Shown here piece after piece: positions 38,405 to 46,744 of a stretch of 64,000 nucleotides of DNA. Below the pieces are notes generated by a model. That model searched no databases, had not been told where the DNA came from, and worked only from the letters and a program-made list of their open reading frames with translations. Each line of letters starts with the position of its first letter. The first letter of the stretch is position 1. The translations under genes were made by a program, and so were the position numbers. This DNA comes from Ornithinimicrobium flavum (lineage in GTDB: Bacteria > Actinomycetota > Actinomycetes > Actinomycetales > Dermatophilaceae): NCBI RefSeq assembly GCF_004526345.1, contig NZ_CP038213.1, positions 372,001 to 436,000 on the forward strand. Reading direction: 5' to 3'.

Positions 38405-39142
38405 ATGACGCGCGCCGGCTCCCGCCCCACCCGACCGGCGGGGCTGGTGCTCGCCCTGTCCGCCGCCCTCGCCCTGTCCGGCTGCAGCGGCGGTGGGGAC
38501 GACGACGCGGCCACCACCTCGACGCCGCCGCCCCCCACGGCGCAGGACCGGCTCGAGCAGGCCCACGACGTCGTCGTCGAGGCCGGGTCCCTCCAGCTGA
38601 CGCTGACCGGGACCGACCTGCCGGAGAGCGAGAACTCCTACATCATCAGCGCGACCGGTGGCGGCACGATGGAGCCGCCCGCCTTCGACGGCACCATCAC
38701 CGCCCGGCTGGCGGGGGTGCAGGCCGACGTCCCGACGGTGGCGCTGGACGGCGAGCTGTGGGTCAAGCTGCCCTACGTGCCGGCGCACGTGCAGACCGAC
38801 CCGGCCCAGCTGGGCGTGCCCGACCCGGCCACCCTCTTCGACCCCGAGACCGGTCTGGTCTCCCTCCTGGAGGACACCGTCGACCCCGAGTTCGGGCCCC
38901 GCGCCCGGGCGGGGGAGGAGATCGTCCAGGAGGTCGTGGGGACGCTGCCGGGGGAGGTCGTCACCGCACTGCTCCACGCCGGGGACGACAGCGCCGACTT
39001 CGACGTGACGTATGGCCTGGTGGAGGAGACCTGGGAGGTGCGCACGGTGGAGATCACCGGCCCGTTCTACCCGCCGGCGACCTCCACCTACACCGTGACG
39101 CTCGACAGCTACGGCGTGCCGGTCACCGTCACGCGACCCTGA
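38405..39142 (+). CDS. LppX/LprAFG-family lipoprotein (LprG-like)
   Basis: Lipid-carrier lipoprotein of 245 residues: signal peptide with lipobox ALSGC (Cys27), a Ser/Gly/Asp linker, then the hydrophobic-pocket fold of the LppX_LprAFG family (VEAGSLQLTLTGTDLP, LDGELWVKLPYVP, VEITGPFYPPATSTYTVTL). It is immediately followed by a P55-like MFS exporter, the arrangement of mycobacterial lprG-rv1410c, where the pair moves triacylglycerides and lipoglycans to the outer leaflet. The start ATG 38405 lies 6 bases after CATACT, without a ribosome site. Confidence 0.85.
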   Translation: MTRAGSRPTRPAGLVLALSAALALSGCSGGGDDDAATTSTPPPPTAQDRLEQAHDVVVEAGSLQLTLTGTDLPESENSYIISATGGGTMEPPAFDGTITARLAGVQADVPTVALDGELWVKLPYVPAHVQTDPAQLGVPDPATLFDPETGLVSLLEDTVDPEFGPRARAGEEIVQEVVGTLPGEVVTALLHAGDDSADFDVTYGLVEETWEVRTVEITGPFYPPATSTYTVTLDSYGVPVTVTRP

Positions 39143-39143
39143 C

Positions 39144-40952
39144 ATGGGGACGGGGGAGGGGCCGACCGTGCCGCGGGGGGCGCGTGCGCTGCTGACCGTC
39201 GCGGCGCTCGCCGTCGCGCTGGCCGCGGCGGACACCTACGTCGTGGTGCTGGCCCTCACCGACATGATGGCCGGCGTCGGTGTGGGCATCGAGTCGCTGC
39301 AGCGGGGGACGCCGATCATCTCGGGGTTCCTGCTCGGCTACATCGCGGTCCTGCCGCTCATCGGGCGGCTGTCGGACCTGGTGGACCGACGCCGGATCCT
39401 GCTGTGGTGCCTCGTCGTCTTCATCGTCGGCTCGGCGGTCACCGCGGTGGCGGTCGAGCTGCCGGTCATGGTCGCCGGGCGCTTCCTGCAGGGGCTCGGC
39501 GGGGGCGGTCTGGTGCCCGCCACCCTGGCCCTGGTCGCCGACCTGTGGCCCCCGCACCGACGGGGTATGCCGCTCGGCGTGGTCGGGGGCGTGCAGGAGC
39601 TCGGCTCGGTCCTCGGGCCGCTCCTGGGCGCGGTGGTCCTGGCCGTCGCCGGTTGGCGCGAGATCTTCTGGCTCAACGTCGTCCTCGGTGCGCTCTGCCT
39701 GGCCGGCATCTGGCTCCTGCGACCCGGGCCGGGCAGCTCAGCACCGGACGCCGGCGTCCGACCGCCCCGGCGGGCACGCCGCCGGTCCTGGGCGACGGCG
39801 ACGGCATACCTGCTGGCGGCGGTGGCGGCCGTCCTCTGGACGCTGACCCTGTGGGCCCCCGAGGCTCTCACCACCTCGATCGAGCTCGGTAGCCCGTTCG
39901 TGCCCCTCGACGGAGGAACCTCGAGGGTCCTCACGCCTGTCGGGCTCACGGCCGCGGCGGTCACGCTGCTGCTGGTCGGCGTCACCTCGCCGCGCTGGCT
40001 CCCCCTGCTCCTGCGCGCCGACCTGCTCGGCGCGAGCCTCCTCGCGCTGGCGCTTGCCTGCCTGGTGCTCACCTTCTCGACCGCGGACCCGGAGACCGAG
40101 GTGCTGGGGCCCTGGGGTCTGTGGCTGCTCCCGCTCGGGGTGGCCTCGGCGCTCGGCTTCCTCGTCCGCCAGCGCACCGCCCGGGACCCGCTGGTCCCGC
40201 AGGGGGTCGTCCGGGGCCGGGTCTGGCCCGCGCTGCTCGTGAGCCTGCTCGTGGGTGCGGCCATCGTCGCCGTCGTCGTGGACGTGCCGCTGCTGTCCCG
40301 CCTCACGCAGGGCACGGACGAGACGGACGCGGCCCTCGTCCTCGTCCGGTTCCTGGTGGCCGTGCCCGTCGGGGCGGTGCTCGGCGGCTGGTTGCTCCGC
40401 CGGGTGGGCCCTGGCGTCGTGGCCGCCCCGGGCCTCGCGCTCGCCGCCGTGTCCATCCTGGCCATGGCCCAGTGGGAGCGCAGCACCCTCGACGCTGTCG
40501 TCGCCACCACGCTGCCGCTGGTGGGGGCCGGGCTGGGCGTCGGGCTGGCGATCGCGCCTGTCAACGACGCGGCCCTGGCCGACGCGGTGGACGACGGGCA
40601 CGGCACCGTGAGCTCGCTGGTCGTGGTGGCCCGGATGGTCGGCATGGTCGTCGGTCTGGCGCTGCTGACCTCCCTGGGCCTGCGGCGCTTCCACCAGGAG
40701 GTGGGGGCGCTGCCCGACCCCACCGACACCGAGGCGCTGCTCGACGCGGCCGTCGTCCAGGTGCAGACCGTGCTCACGGGCGCGGGGCTGGCCGCGGGGG
40801 TGGCCGCGGTCGTGGCGCTGCTGCTCGGTCTGCGTCGACCGGGACTGGCGCCGACGGCGGGCTCCCGTGCTAGTGTTCTCCCTGAGGTGCGCACACGCGG
40901 GCTTCGACAGCGATCAAGAACGAGGCAGTATCAGTGGCTACAGGCACCGTGA
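39144..40952 (+). CDS. P55-like MFS exporter (DHA2 family)
   Basis: A 602-residue MFS protein with about 14 membrane segments. Motif A is [19 protein letters not shown], motif [19 protein letters not shown]. It begins one base after the LprG-like lipoprotein stop, so the two form a lipid-export unit. Unlike a typical drug pump it has a predicted extracytoplasmic insertion (about residues 235-265, [19 protein letters not shown]), reminiscent of P55. The last about 28 residues are Arg-rich and overlap the cspA promoter and start; the true C-terminus might be shorter in related species. Confidence 0.85.
   Translation: MGTGEGPTVPRGARALLTVAALAVALAAADTYVVVLALTDMMAGVGVGIESLQRGTPIISGFLLGYIAVLPLIGRLSDLVDRRRILLWCLVVFIVGSAVTAVAVELPVMVAGRFLQGLGGGGLVPATLALVADLWPPHRRGMPLGVVGGVQELGSVLGPLLGAVVLAVAGWREIFWLNVVLGALCLAGIWLLRPGPGSSAPDAGVRPPRRARRRSWATATAYLLAAVAAVLWTLTLWAPEALTTSIELGSPFVPLDGGTSRVLTPVGLTAAAVTLLLVGVTSPRWLPLLLRADLLGASLLALALACLVLTFSTADPETEVLGPWGLWLLPLGVASALGFLVRQRTARDPLVPQGVVRGRVWPALLVSLLVGAAIVAVVVDVPLLSRLTQGTDETDAALVLVRFLVAVPVGAVLGGWLLRRVGPGVVAAPGLALAAVSILAMAQWERSTLDAVVATTLPLVGAGLGVGLAIAPVNDAALADAVDDGHGTVSSLVVVARMVGMVVGLALLTSLGLRRFHQEVGALPDPTDTEALLDAAVVQVQTVLTGAGLAAGVAAVVALLLGLRRPGLAPTAGSRASVLPEVRTRGLRQRSRTRQYQWLQAP
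40871..40876 (+). promoter_or_regulatory. cspA -10 box inside the upstream coding sequence
   Basis: TAGTGT (40871-40876) lies about 57 bases before the cspA GTG, within the 3' end of the MFS gene. It would give a leader of about 50 bases, a plausible length for cold-shock mRNA control. The ribosome site is GAGG (40922-40925). Confidence 0.5.
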
Positions 40953-41137
40953 AGTGGTTCAACTCCGAGAAGGGTTTCGGATTCATCGAGCAGGACGGCG
41001 GAGGCGCTGACGTCTTCGTCCACTACTCCGCCATCGAGAGCTCCGGCTACCGTGAGCTCCAGGAGGGTCAGAAGGTCGAGTTCGACGTGACCCAGGGCCA
41101 GAAGGGCCCCCAGGCGGAGAAGGTCACTCCTCTCTGA
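40934..41137 (+). CDS. cspA: Cold-shock protein CspA
   Basis: Single cold-shock domain of 67 residues, an RNA chaperone. RNP1 (KGFGFIEQ) and RNP2 (VFVHYSAI) are intact. The GTG start overlaps the end of the MFS gene by 19 bases. Followed by a very strong palindromic terminator, as expected for an abundant short mRNA. Confidence 0.97.
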   Translation: MATGTVKWFNSEKGFGFIEQDGGGADVFVHYSAIESSGYRELQEGQKVEFDVTQGQKGPQAEKVTPL

Positions 41138-41158
41138 GCTGACACACCCGAACGTCGT

Positions 41159-41194
41159 GGAGACGCCCCCGAGCAGCTGCTCGGGGGCGTCTCC
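41159..41194 (+). terminator. Terminator after cspA
   Basis: A perfect 36-bp palindrome: left half GGAGACGCCCCCGAGCAG (41159-41176) is exactly complementary to the right half. It forms a stem of about 16 bp with an AGCT loop. Confidence 0.88.
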
Positions 41195-41219
41195 CGTGTT
41201 CGGGGGCCGGCGCGCGGCC

Positions 41220-41231
41220 TACCCTGGGGTC
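41220..41231 (+). promoter_or_regulatory. Leaderless -10 promoter
   Basis: TACCCT (41220-41225) is 6 bases before ATG 41232 and there is no ribosome-binding site. Confidence 0.5.
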
Positions 41232-41813
41232 ATGACCCAGACGCTGCACCTCGTCGGCGAGCCCGAGGCCGACCGGATCCTGTCCGAGCACCCGTTCGCC
41301 CTGCTCACCGGCATGCTGCTCGACCAGCAGATCCCCATGGAGGTGGCCTTCGACGGGCCGCGCAAGATCCTCGACCGGCTGGGGTCGGTGGATCCCGCCG
41401 CCATCGCCTCGACCGACCCCGAGGAGTTCATCGCGCTGTGCGCGACCCCGCCGGCGGTCCACCGCTTCCCGCGCTCGATGGGGCAGCGGGTCCACGACCT
41501 GGCCGCCGCGGTCGTGGAGGCCTACGACGGCGACACCGCGGCGATCTGGACCGACGGCGACCCGGACGGCAAGGAGGTCCTGCGGCGGCTCAAGGCCCTG
41601 CCGGGCTTCGGTGACCAGAAGGCCCGGATCTTCCTCGCCCTGCTCGGCAAGCAGCGCGGGCTGACCGCAGACGGGTGGCGCGAGGCGGCGGGCGACTACG
41701 GCCGGGACGGTGTGCGCATGTCGATCGCCGACGTCACCAGCGACGAGACGCTGCAGCAGGTGCGCGCCTGGAAGAAGGAGAAGAAGGCCGCCGCCAAGGC
41801 CTCGTCGGCGTGA
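41232..41813 (+). CDS. HhH-GPD family base-excision repair protein
   Basis: A 193-residue helix-hairpin-helix glycosylase-fold protein. The N-terminal LLTGMLLDQQIPMEVAF matches the GPD family entry helix; the helix-hairpin-helix reads LKALPGFGDQKARIFLALLG. There is no iron-sulphur cluster cysteine set. The C-terminus is Lys/Ala-rich (KKEKKAAAKASSA). The catalytic aspartate is not obvious, so it may be a non-canonical or inactive glycosylase. The stop overlaps the next MFS gene (GTGA). Confidence 0.82.
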   Translation: MTQTLHLVGEPEADRILSEHPFALLTGMLLDQQIPMEVAFDGPRKILDRLGSVDPAAIASTDPEEFIALCATPPAVHRFPRSMGQRVHDLAAAVVEAYDGDTAAIWTDGDPDGKEVLRRLKALPGFGDQKARIFLALLGKQRGLTADGWREAAGDYGRDGVRMSIADVTSDETLQQVRAWKKEKKAAAKASSA

Positions 41814-43063
41814 GCCGGTCGCCGGCGCGCGAGCGCGCGCCCGGCGTGTGGTCCACCCCGGGGATGGTGACCCTGGCCGCCTTGTCGTTCTGCGGGTTCG
41901 CCGGGTATGCCGCGCTCCTGCCGGTCGCGCCGCTCTGGGTGGTCCGCGGAGGCTCCGACAGCGCCGGCGCCGGTCTGGTCAACTTCGTCCTGCTCGCGGC
42001 GACCGTGGCCACCCAGTTCGCCGTGCCCGCCCTGGTCCGCCGGCTGGGGTGGGGGCCGGCGCTCACGGGCGGGCTGGTGCTGCTGGGTGCGCCCTCGCTC
42101 CTGCACGTCCTCACCGCTGACCTCGGGGTGACCCTGGCTCTGTCCGCCGTCCGCGGCGTCGGCTTCGGCGTCCTCACCGTGGCCGCCAGCGCGGCCGCGG
42201 TCCTGCTCGTCGAGCCGGCCCGCCGGGGCGCGGCGATCGGGGCCTACTCCCTGGCACTGGCGCTGCCCAACGTGCTGCTCATGCCGACCGGGGGATGGGT
42301 CGCCGACACGCTCGGCTTCGGGTGGGTCTTCGGCGTCGGGGCCCTGCCCCTGCTCGGGGTGCCGGCGGCCCTCGCGCTGGCGCGCCACCTGCCGGAGCGC
42401 TCCACGCACGCCGCCGGGCCGGGGGTGGCCGCGACGGGACCCACCGGGACGCCCGCCACCGGGACGCACACGACCGCGGCGGGCATGTCCACCGCGACGG
42501 CGGCCACCCGCACCACCTACCTGGCCCTGCTGGCGCCCACGGCCGTCCTGCTGTCGGTCACCCTCGCCGGCGGGGCGATCATCACCTTCGCGCCGCAGCT
42601 GGTGCAGGTGCCCTGGCTGTCCGCGGTCGGGCTGCTCGCGCTCGGCCTGACCTCGACCCTCACCCGCTGGCGGATCGGGGCGGTCGCGGACCGGATCGGC
42701 GGGCAGCGTCTGCTCCTGCCCTTCCTCGGCCTCCTCGTCCTCAGCCTGCTGGCCCTGGCCTGGCTGGTGCGGGACCCCGTGGGACCGGGCTCGGCCCTCT
42801 GGTGGGTGCTGGCGTGCGCGGCGGTGGGGGTGAGCTACGGCGCGCTGCAGAACCTCACCATGCTGCAGGCCTTCGCCGCCGCCGGGCCCCGACGGGTGGG
42901 GGCCGCGAGCGCGGTGTGGAACGCCGGCTACGACACCGGCACCGCGGTGGGCTCGCTGCTCGTCGGCGCTGTCGCCGTGGTGGCCGGCTTCGGGTGGGCG
43001 ATGGCCCTGACCGCGGCGCTGTGCCTGCTGGCCGTCCCCCTCGCGCTGCGCCCGCGCTCCTGA
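41810..43063 (+). CDS. MFS transporter (YfcJ/arabinose-efflux type)
   Basis: A 417-residue, 12-helix MFS protein. GTG 41810 overlaps the upstream stop. The central loop between helices 6 and 7 is a Thr/Gly/Ala-rich low-complexity stretch (about 200-235), not conserved in the family. The loop 8-9 sequence RWRIGAVADRIGGQRLL is motif-A-like. Substrate unknown. Confidence 0.85.
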   Translation: MSRSPARERAPGVWSTPGMVTLAALSFCGFAGYAALLPVAPLWVVRGGSDSAGAGLVNFVLLAATVATQFAVPALVRRLGWGPALTGGLVLLGAPSLLHVLTADLGVTLALSAVRGVGFGVLTVAASAAAVLLVEPARRGAAIGAYSLALALPNVLLMPTGGWVADTLGFGWVFGVGALPLLGVPAALALARHLPERSTHAAGPGVAATGPTGTPATGTHTTAAGMSTATAATRTTYLALLAPTAVLLSVTLAGGAIITFAPQLVQVPWLSAVGLLALGLTSTLTRWRIGAVADRIGGQRLLLPFLGLLVLSLLALAWLVRDPVGPGSALWWVLACAAVGVSYGALQNLTMLQAFAAAGPRRVGAASAVWNAGYDTGTAVGSLLVGAVAVVAGFGWAMALTAALCLLAVPLALRPRS

Positions 43064-43077
43064 GTGGCCCGCTCAGG

Positions 43078-43866
43078 TCAGCTGAGGTCGACGACGACGG
43101 GGGCGTGGTCGCTGGCGCCCTTGCCCTTGCGCTCCTCCCGGTCGATGAAGGCGTGCTCGACCCGGTCGGCGAGGGCCGGCGACCCCAGGCAGAAGTCGAT
43201 GCGCATCCCGCGGCGCTTGGGGAAGGCGAGCTGGGTGTAGTCCCAGTAGGTGTAGACCCCGGGCCCCGGCGTGTGCGGTCGCACGACGTCCGTGAACCCC
43301 GCCCGCACGACCTCCTCGAAGGCCGCGCGCTCCGGCGGGCTCGTGTGCGTCCTGCCCTGGTAGAACTCGACCGACCACACGTCGTCGTCGGTGGGCGCGA
43401 TGTTCCAGTCGCCCATGAGCGCGATGGCCGCGTCCGGCGCCTCGGCGAGCCAGCGGGCGCCCGCCTCCCTCAGGGCGGCGAGCCAGTCGAGCTTGTAGCG
43501 CAGGTGCGGGTCGGCCAGCGAGCGACCGTTGGGGACGTAGAGACTCCATACCCGCACGCCCGCGCAGGTCGCGCCCAGGGCGCGGGCCTCCGCCTCGGCC
43601 GGCTCGCCCCACCCCGGCTGCCCGGGGAAGCCGACCTCGACGTCCTCGAGCCCCACGCGGCTGACCACCGCCACGCCGTTCCACTGCGAGTGCCCGACGT
43701 GGGCCACCTCGTAGCCGGCCGCCTCGAAGGGCAGCAGGGGGAACTGCTCGTCCTTGCACTTGGTCTCCTGGAGGGCCAGGACGTCCACCTCGTGCCGGTC
43801 CAGGAAGGCGAGGATCCGGTCGACCCGGCTGCGGACCGAGTTGCAGTTGAAGGTGGCGATGCGCAT
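43078..43866 (-). CDS. xth: Exodeoxyribonuclease III (AP endonuclease)
   Basis: Mg-dependent exonuclease/AP endonuclease of 262 residues in the EEP fold. Metal and catalytic motifs are present: FNCNSVRSR, LQETKCKDEQFP, LYVPNGR, MGDWNIAP and the C-terminal SDHAPVVVD. It starts at ATG 43866, 6 bases after TAGGGT (43878-43873 on this strand), so leaderless. Convergent with the MFS gene. An endonuclease IV gene lies 500 bases away in the other direction. Confidence 0.95.
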   Translation of the reverse strand: MRIATFNCNSVRSRVDRILAFLDRHEVDVLALQETKCKDEQFPLLPFEAAGYEVAHVGHSQWNGVAVVSRVGLEDVEVGFPGQPGWGEPAEAEARALGATCAGVRVWSLYVPNGRSLADPHLRYKLDWLAALREAGARWLAEAPDAAIALMGDWNIAPTDDDVWSVEFYQGRTHTSPPERAAFEEVVRAGFTDVVRPHTPGPGVYTYWDYTQLAFPKRRGMRIDFCLGSPALADRVEHAFIDREERKGKGASDHAPVVVDLS

Positions 43867-43924
43867 CCCGCCACCCTACGAGAGGGCGGGGGCGTGCCTC
43901 CGGGACCCCGGGAGCGGGTCCGAG

Positions 43925-44341
43925 TCAGGGGCGGGTCAGCCGCCGCAGCGCCGTGAGGTACCCCGCCCGGACGGCGGGAGCGGCATACCGGGCCAGGGCG
44001 TCCGGCACGCCGGCGGCACCGAAGGTCTGCCGCCAGCGCACCCGGGTGTCGGGGCCGGCGGGCCGCAGGTCGACCTCGATCCGTCCGTGCAGGACGCGGC
44101 CGACCTTGACGATGACGGCGTGCCGGGGCGGGTCGAACTCCACGACCTCCATGTCGTCGTCGAACCCGACCGGCCCCACCCCCGTGCGGGCGGTGAAGCT
44201 GGCCCCCGGTCGCAGGGTCCCGCCGTGGACGGTGGTGAGCGGGATGGCGGCGGTGTGCCGGTCGAGGTCCCACAACCGTTCCCAGACCGCCTCCGGGGGG
44301 CCGGGGGCGAGGAGGTCGATCTCGAACGCGGGGGTGGCCAT
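43925..44341 (-). CDS. SRPBCC-family protein
   Basis: A 138-residue START-fold protein (FEIDLLAPGPPEAVWERLWDL at the N-terminus, VEFDPPRHAVIVKVGRV, TRVRWRQTFGAAG, ending in a terminal helix). Ligand unknown. It lies upstream of xth on the same strand with a 58-base gap. ATG 44341 follows TAGTCT (44353-44348) by 6 bases, another leaderless arrangement, back to back with the nfo promoter. Confidence 0.8.
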   Translation of the reverse strand: MATPAFEIDLLAPGPPEAVWERLWDLDRHTAAIPLTTVHGGTLRPGASFTARTGVGPVGFDDDMEVVEFDPPRHAVIVKVGRVLHGRIEVDLRPAGPDTRVRWRQTFGAAGVPDALARYAAPAVRAGYLTALRRLTRP

Positions 44342-44347
44342 GGCCGC

Positions 44348-44393
44348 AGACTAGGGCACGCGCCCGTGGCGGACGCTGCCTACGATGGCCGGT
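44348..44393. promoter_or_regulatory. Divergent leaderless promoters (SRPBCC gene and nfo)
   Basis: The minus-strand box TAGTCT (44353-44348) is 6 bases from ATG 44341; the plus-strand box TACGAT (44381-44386) is 7 bases from ATG 44394. Only 52 bases separate the two start codons, so both -35 regions must overlap. Confidence 0.55.
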
Positions 44394-45188
44394 ATGACCA
44401 CCCTCGCCCTCGGAGCCCATGTCGACCAGACCGACCCCGTCGCCGAGGCGCAGGCCCGGGGGATCTCGATGGTGCAGTTCTTCCTCGGGGACCCGCAGAG
44501 CTACAAGGGTCCCCAGGTCGCGCACGAGGGTGGCGCCGAGGGGCTGCGGGCGGCCGCGGAGTCGGCGGGGGTGGACCTCTACGTCCACGCCCCCTACCTC
44601 ATCAACGTCGCCACCCTCAACAACCGCATCCGGATCCCCTCGCGCAAGCTGCTCCAGCAGCACGTGGACGCCGCGGCCGAGATCGGGGCGAAGGCCCTGA
44701 TCGTGCACGGCGGTCACGTCGGGGTGGAGGACGACCCCGAGAAGGGCTTCGACAACTGGCGCAAGGCGATCGAGGCCACCGACCTGTTGGTCCCGGTGCT
44801 GCTGGAGAACACCGCCGGCGGGGACAACGCGATGGCCCGCCACCTGGACCGCATCGCCCGGACGTGGGAGGCGATCCAGGCGGCCGAGGGGGCCGAGATG
44901 GTCGGCTTCTGCCTGGACACCTGCCACGCCTGGGCCGGCGGCATCGAGCTCGGGGACGTGGTGGAGCAGATCCGGGGCATCACGGGCCGGATCGACCTGG
45001 TCCACGCCAACGACTCCCGGGACGCGGCCGGGTCGGGGGCCGACCGGCACACCAGCCTGGGGGCGGGGCAGATCCCCGAGGACGAGCTGGCCGACGTCCT
45101 CCGGGCCGCGGGTGCCCCGGTCATGCTGGAGACCCCCGGCCAGGACCTGCACGCCGCGGACCTCGCGTGGCTGCGCGAGCGTCTCTGA
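44394..45188 (+). CDS. nfo: Endonuclease IV (deoxyribonuclease IV)
   Basis: Zinc-dependent AP endonuclease, TIM-barrel fold, 264 residues. Metal-site segments are visible: GAHVDQ, VHAPYLIN, VHGGHVG, LLENTAGG, FCLDTCHAWAGG, VHANDSRDAAGSGADRH and MLETPG. The start at ATG 44394 is set by the preceding TACGAT box; an in-frame GTG/ATG at 44385 would add three residues. It complements the exonuclease III encoded nearby. Confidence 0.93.
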   Translation: MTTLALGAHVDQTDPVAEAQARGISMVQFFLGDPQSYKGPQVAHEGGAEGLRAAAESAGVDLYVHAPYLINVATLNNRIRIPSRKLLQQHVDAAAEIGAKALIVHGGHVGVEDDPEKGFDNWRKAIEATDLLVPVLLENTAGGDNAMARHLDRIARTWEAIQAAEGAEMVGFCLDTCHAWAGGIELGDVVEQIRGITGRIDLVHANDSRDAAGSGADRHTSLGAGQIPEDELADVLRAAGAPVMLETPGQDLHAADLAWLRERL

Positions 45189-45226
45189 GCCCCGCCCTGA
45201 GGCCCGGGCCGCACGGCACCGCCGCG

Positions 45227-45238
45227 TAGGCTGAACGG
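45227..45238 (+). promoter_or_regulatory. Leaderless -10 promoter
   Basis: TAGGCT (45227-45232) is 6 bases before ATG 45239 with no ribosome-binding site. Confidence 0.5.
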
Positions 45239-46027
45239 ATGGGCACAGCGTTGATCACCGGGGCGTCGGCAGGGCTGGGCCGTGAGTTCGCGGTGCAGCT
45301 GGCGGGCCGGGGGCACGACCTGGTGCTGGTCGCCCGTGACGCCGGGCGTCTGGAGGCCGTCGCCGCCACGCTGCGCTCCACGCACGGGGTGCAGGTCGAG
45401 GTGCTCGCCGCCGACCTGGCCGACCGTGCCCAGCTGGGGACGGTGGCCGCGCGGGTCGCCGACGAGGACCGGCCGGTGGACCTGCTCGTCAACAACGCGG
45501 GCTTCGGCTCGCGTCGCGGCTTCGTCTCCGGCGGTCTCGAGGAGGAGGAGCGCGCGCTCGACGTCATGGTCCGTGCGGTCATGGTGCTCAGCCACGCGGC
45601 CGCCGGGGCGATGCGCGGCCGCGGACGGGGTGCCGTCCTCAACGTCTCCTCCGTCGCCGGGTATGCCGTCATGGGTCACTACTCGGCGATCAAGTCCTAC
45701 GTCACGGTGCTCTCCGAGGCGCTCGCGACCGAGCTGGCCCCCCACGGGGTCACGGTGACGGCGCTGTGCCCGGGGTTCGTCCGCACCGAGTTCCACCAGC
45801 GGGCCGAGATGAACATGTCGCGGCTCCCCGAGGCCCTGTGGCTGGATGCGGGCGACGTGGTCCGGGAGGCGCTCGACGCGGTCGCCAGGGGTGCGGTCGT
45901 CTGCGTCCCGTCGGTGACCTACCAGGGCCTGGTCGGGCTGCTGCGGGTCGCCCCGCGCCGCCTCACCCGGCGGGTGGCGGGCGGCCTGGCCGACCGTCGT
46001 CGCCGAGGGCGGGCGCGCGGCCGCTGA
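45239..46027 (+). CDS. Short-chain dehydrogenase/reductase
   Basis: Classical SDR of 262 residues: cofactor loop TGASAGLGREF, NNAGFG, catalytic Ser region NVSSVAGYAV, and YSAIK (Tyr-x-x-x-Lys). The Arg after the cofactor region (VARDAGRL) suggests NADP preference. The C-terminus is very Arg-rich (about 15 residues), which is unusual and may associate with membrane or nucleic acid. It is close in pattern to the DltE/YqjQ-like group. Substrate unknown. Confidence 0.85.
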   Translation: MGTALITGASAGLGREFAVQLAGRGHDLVLVARDAGRLEAVAATLRSTHGVQVEVLAADLADRAQLGTVAARVADEDRPVDLLVNNAGFGSRRGFVSGGLEEEERALDVMVRAVMVLSHAAAGAMRGRGRGAVLNVSSVAGYAVMGHYSAIKSYVTVLSEALATELAPHGVTVTALCPGFVRTEFHQRAEMNMSRLPEALWLDAGDVVREALDAVARGAVVCVPSVTYQGLVGLLRVAPRRLTRRVAGGLADRRRRGRARGR

Positions 46028-46068
46028 GGGCGGGCTGCCCGACCACGCCAGGTCCCGCCGGTGGCGCA

Positions 46069-46127
46069 GACGAGGCTGTGCACGCCAGACGACGATGCCC
46101 GGCTCGTCTGACGTGCACAGCCTTGTC
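46069..46127. repeat. 24-bp intergenic inverted repeat with GTGCAC core
   Basis: Arms 46069-46092 and 46104-46127 match at 22 of 24 positions around an 11-base loop; one of the two differences would be a G-U pair in RNA. Core GAGGCTGTGCACG. It lies between the SDR stop (46027) and the pyrE promoter (46161), so terminator function is plausible. Same family as 3832, 24862, 60541 and 61326. Confidence 0.75.
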
Positions 46128-46160
46128 CGGGTGTCGCCGACCCCTGGGCAGCCGCGCCAG

Positions 46161-46173
46161 TAGGGTGCGTGCC
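46161..46173 (+). promoter_or_regulatory. Leaderless -10 promoter of pyrE
   Basis: TAGGGT (46161-46166) lies 7 bases before ATG 46174, without a ribosome-binding site. Confidence 0.5.
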
Positions 46174-46716
46174 ATGAGCCACCGCGACCGCCTGCTGCAG
46201 CTGATCAAGGACCTGGCCGTCGTGCACGGCCGGGTGACCCTGTCGTCGGGGCGGGAGGCCGACTACTACGTCGACCTGCGTCGCATCACGCTGCACGGGG
46301 AGGCCGCCCCGCTGGTGGGCGAGGTGATGCTGGACCTGGTCGAGGACCTGCAGATCCACGCGGTCGGCGGGCTGACGATGGGTGCGGACCCGGTGGCGAC
46401 CGCCATGCTGCACGCCGCCGCGCGGCGGGGTCGGGCGCTGGACGCGTTCGTGGTGCGCAAGAGCGAGAAGGCGCACGGCCTGCAGCAGCGGATCGAGGGT
46501 CCCGCGGTGAGCGGTCGTCGCGTGCTGGTCGTGGAGGACACCTCCACCACCGGCGGCTCCCCGCTGACCGCGGTCGAGGCGGTCCGCGAGGCCGGCGGCG
46601 AGGTCGTCGCCGTCGCGGTCATCGTCGACCGGGCCAGCGGTGCCCGGGAGAAGATCCAGGCCCAGGGCCTGGACTACCGCGCCGCGTTCGGTCTCGACGA
46701 CCTCGGGCTCGGGTGA
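46174..46716 (+). CDS. pyrE: Orotate phosphoribosyltransferase
   Basis: Converts orotate and PRPP to OMP in de novo pyrimidine synthesis. The 180-residue protein carries the PRPP-binding loop LVVEDTSTTGGSPLTAV and flanking strands, the KSEKAHGLQQRIEG flexible loop and LTMGADPVATAM. The length matches actinobacterial PyrE. It is separated from other pyr genes here, which is common. Confidence 0.95.
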   Translation: MSHRDRLLQLIKDLAVVHGRVTLSSGREADYYVDLRRITLHGEAAPLVGEVMLDLVEDLQIHAVGGLTMGADPVATAMLHAAARRGRALDAFVVRKSEKAHGLQQRIEGPAVSGRRVLVVEDTSTTGGSPLTAVEAVREAGGEVVAVAVIVDRASGAREKIQAQGLDYRAAFGLDDLGLG

Positions 46717-46744
46717 CCCGCTGCGTCGCACCCCGCACGTTCCC

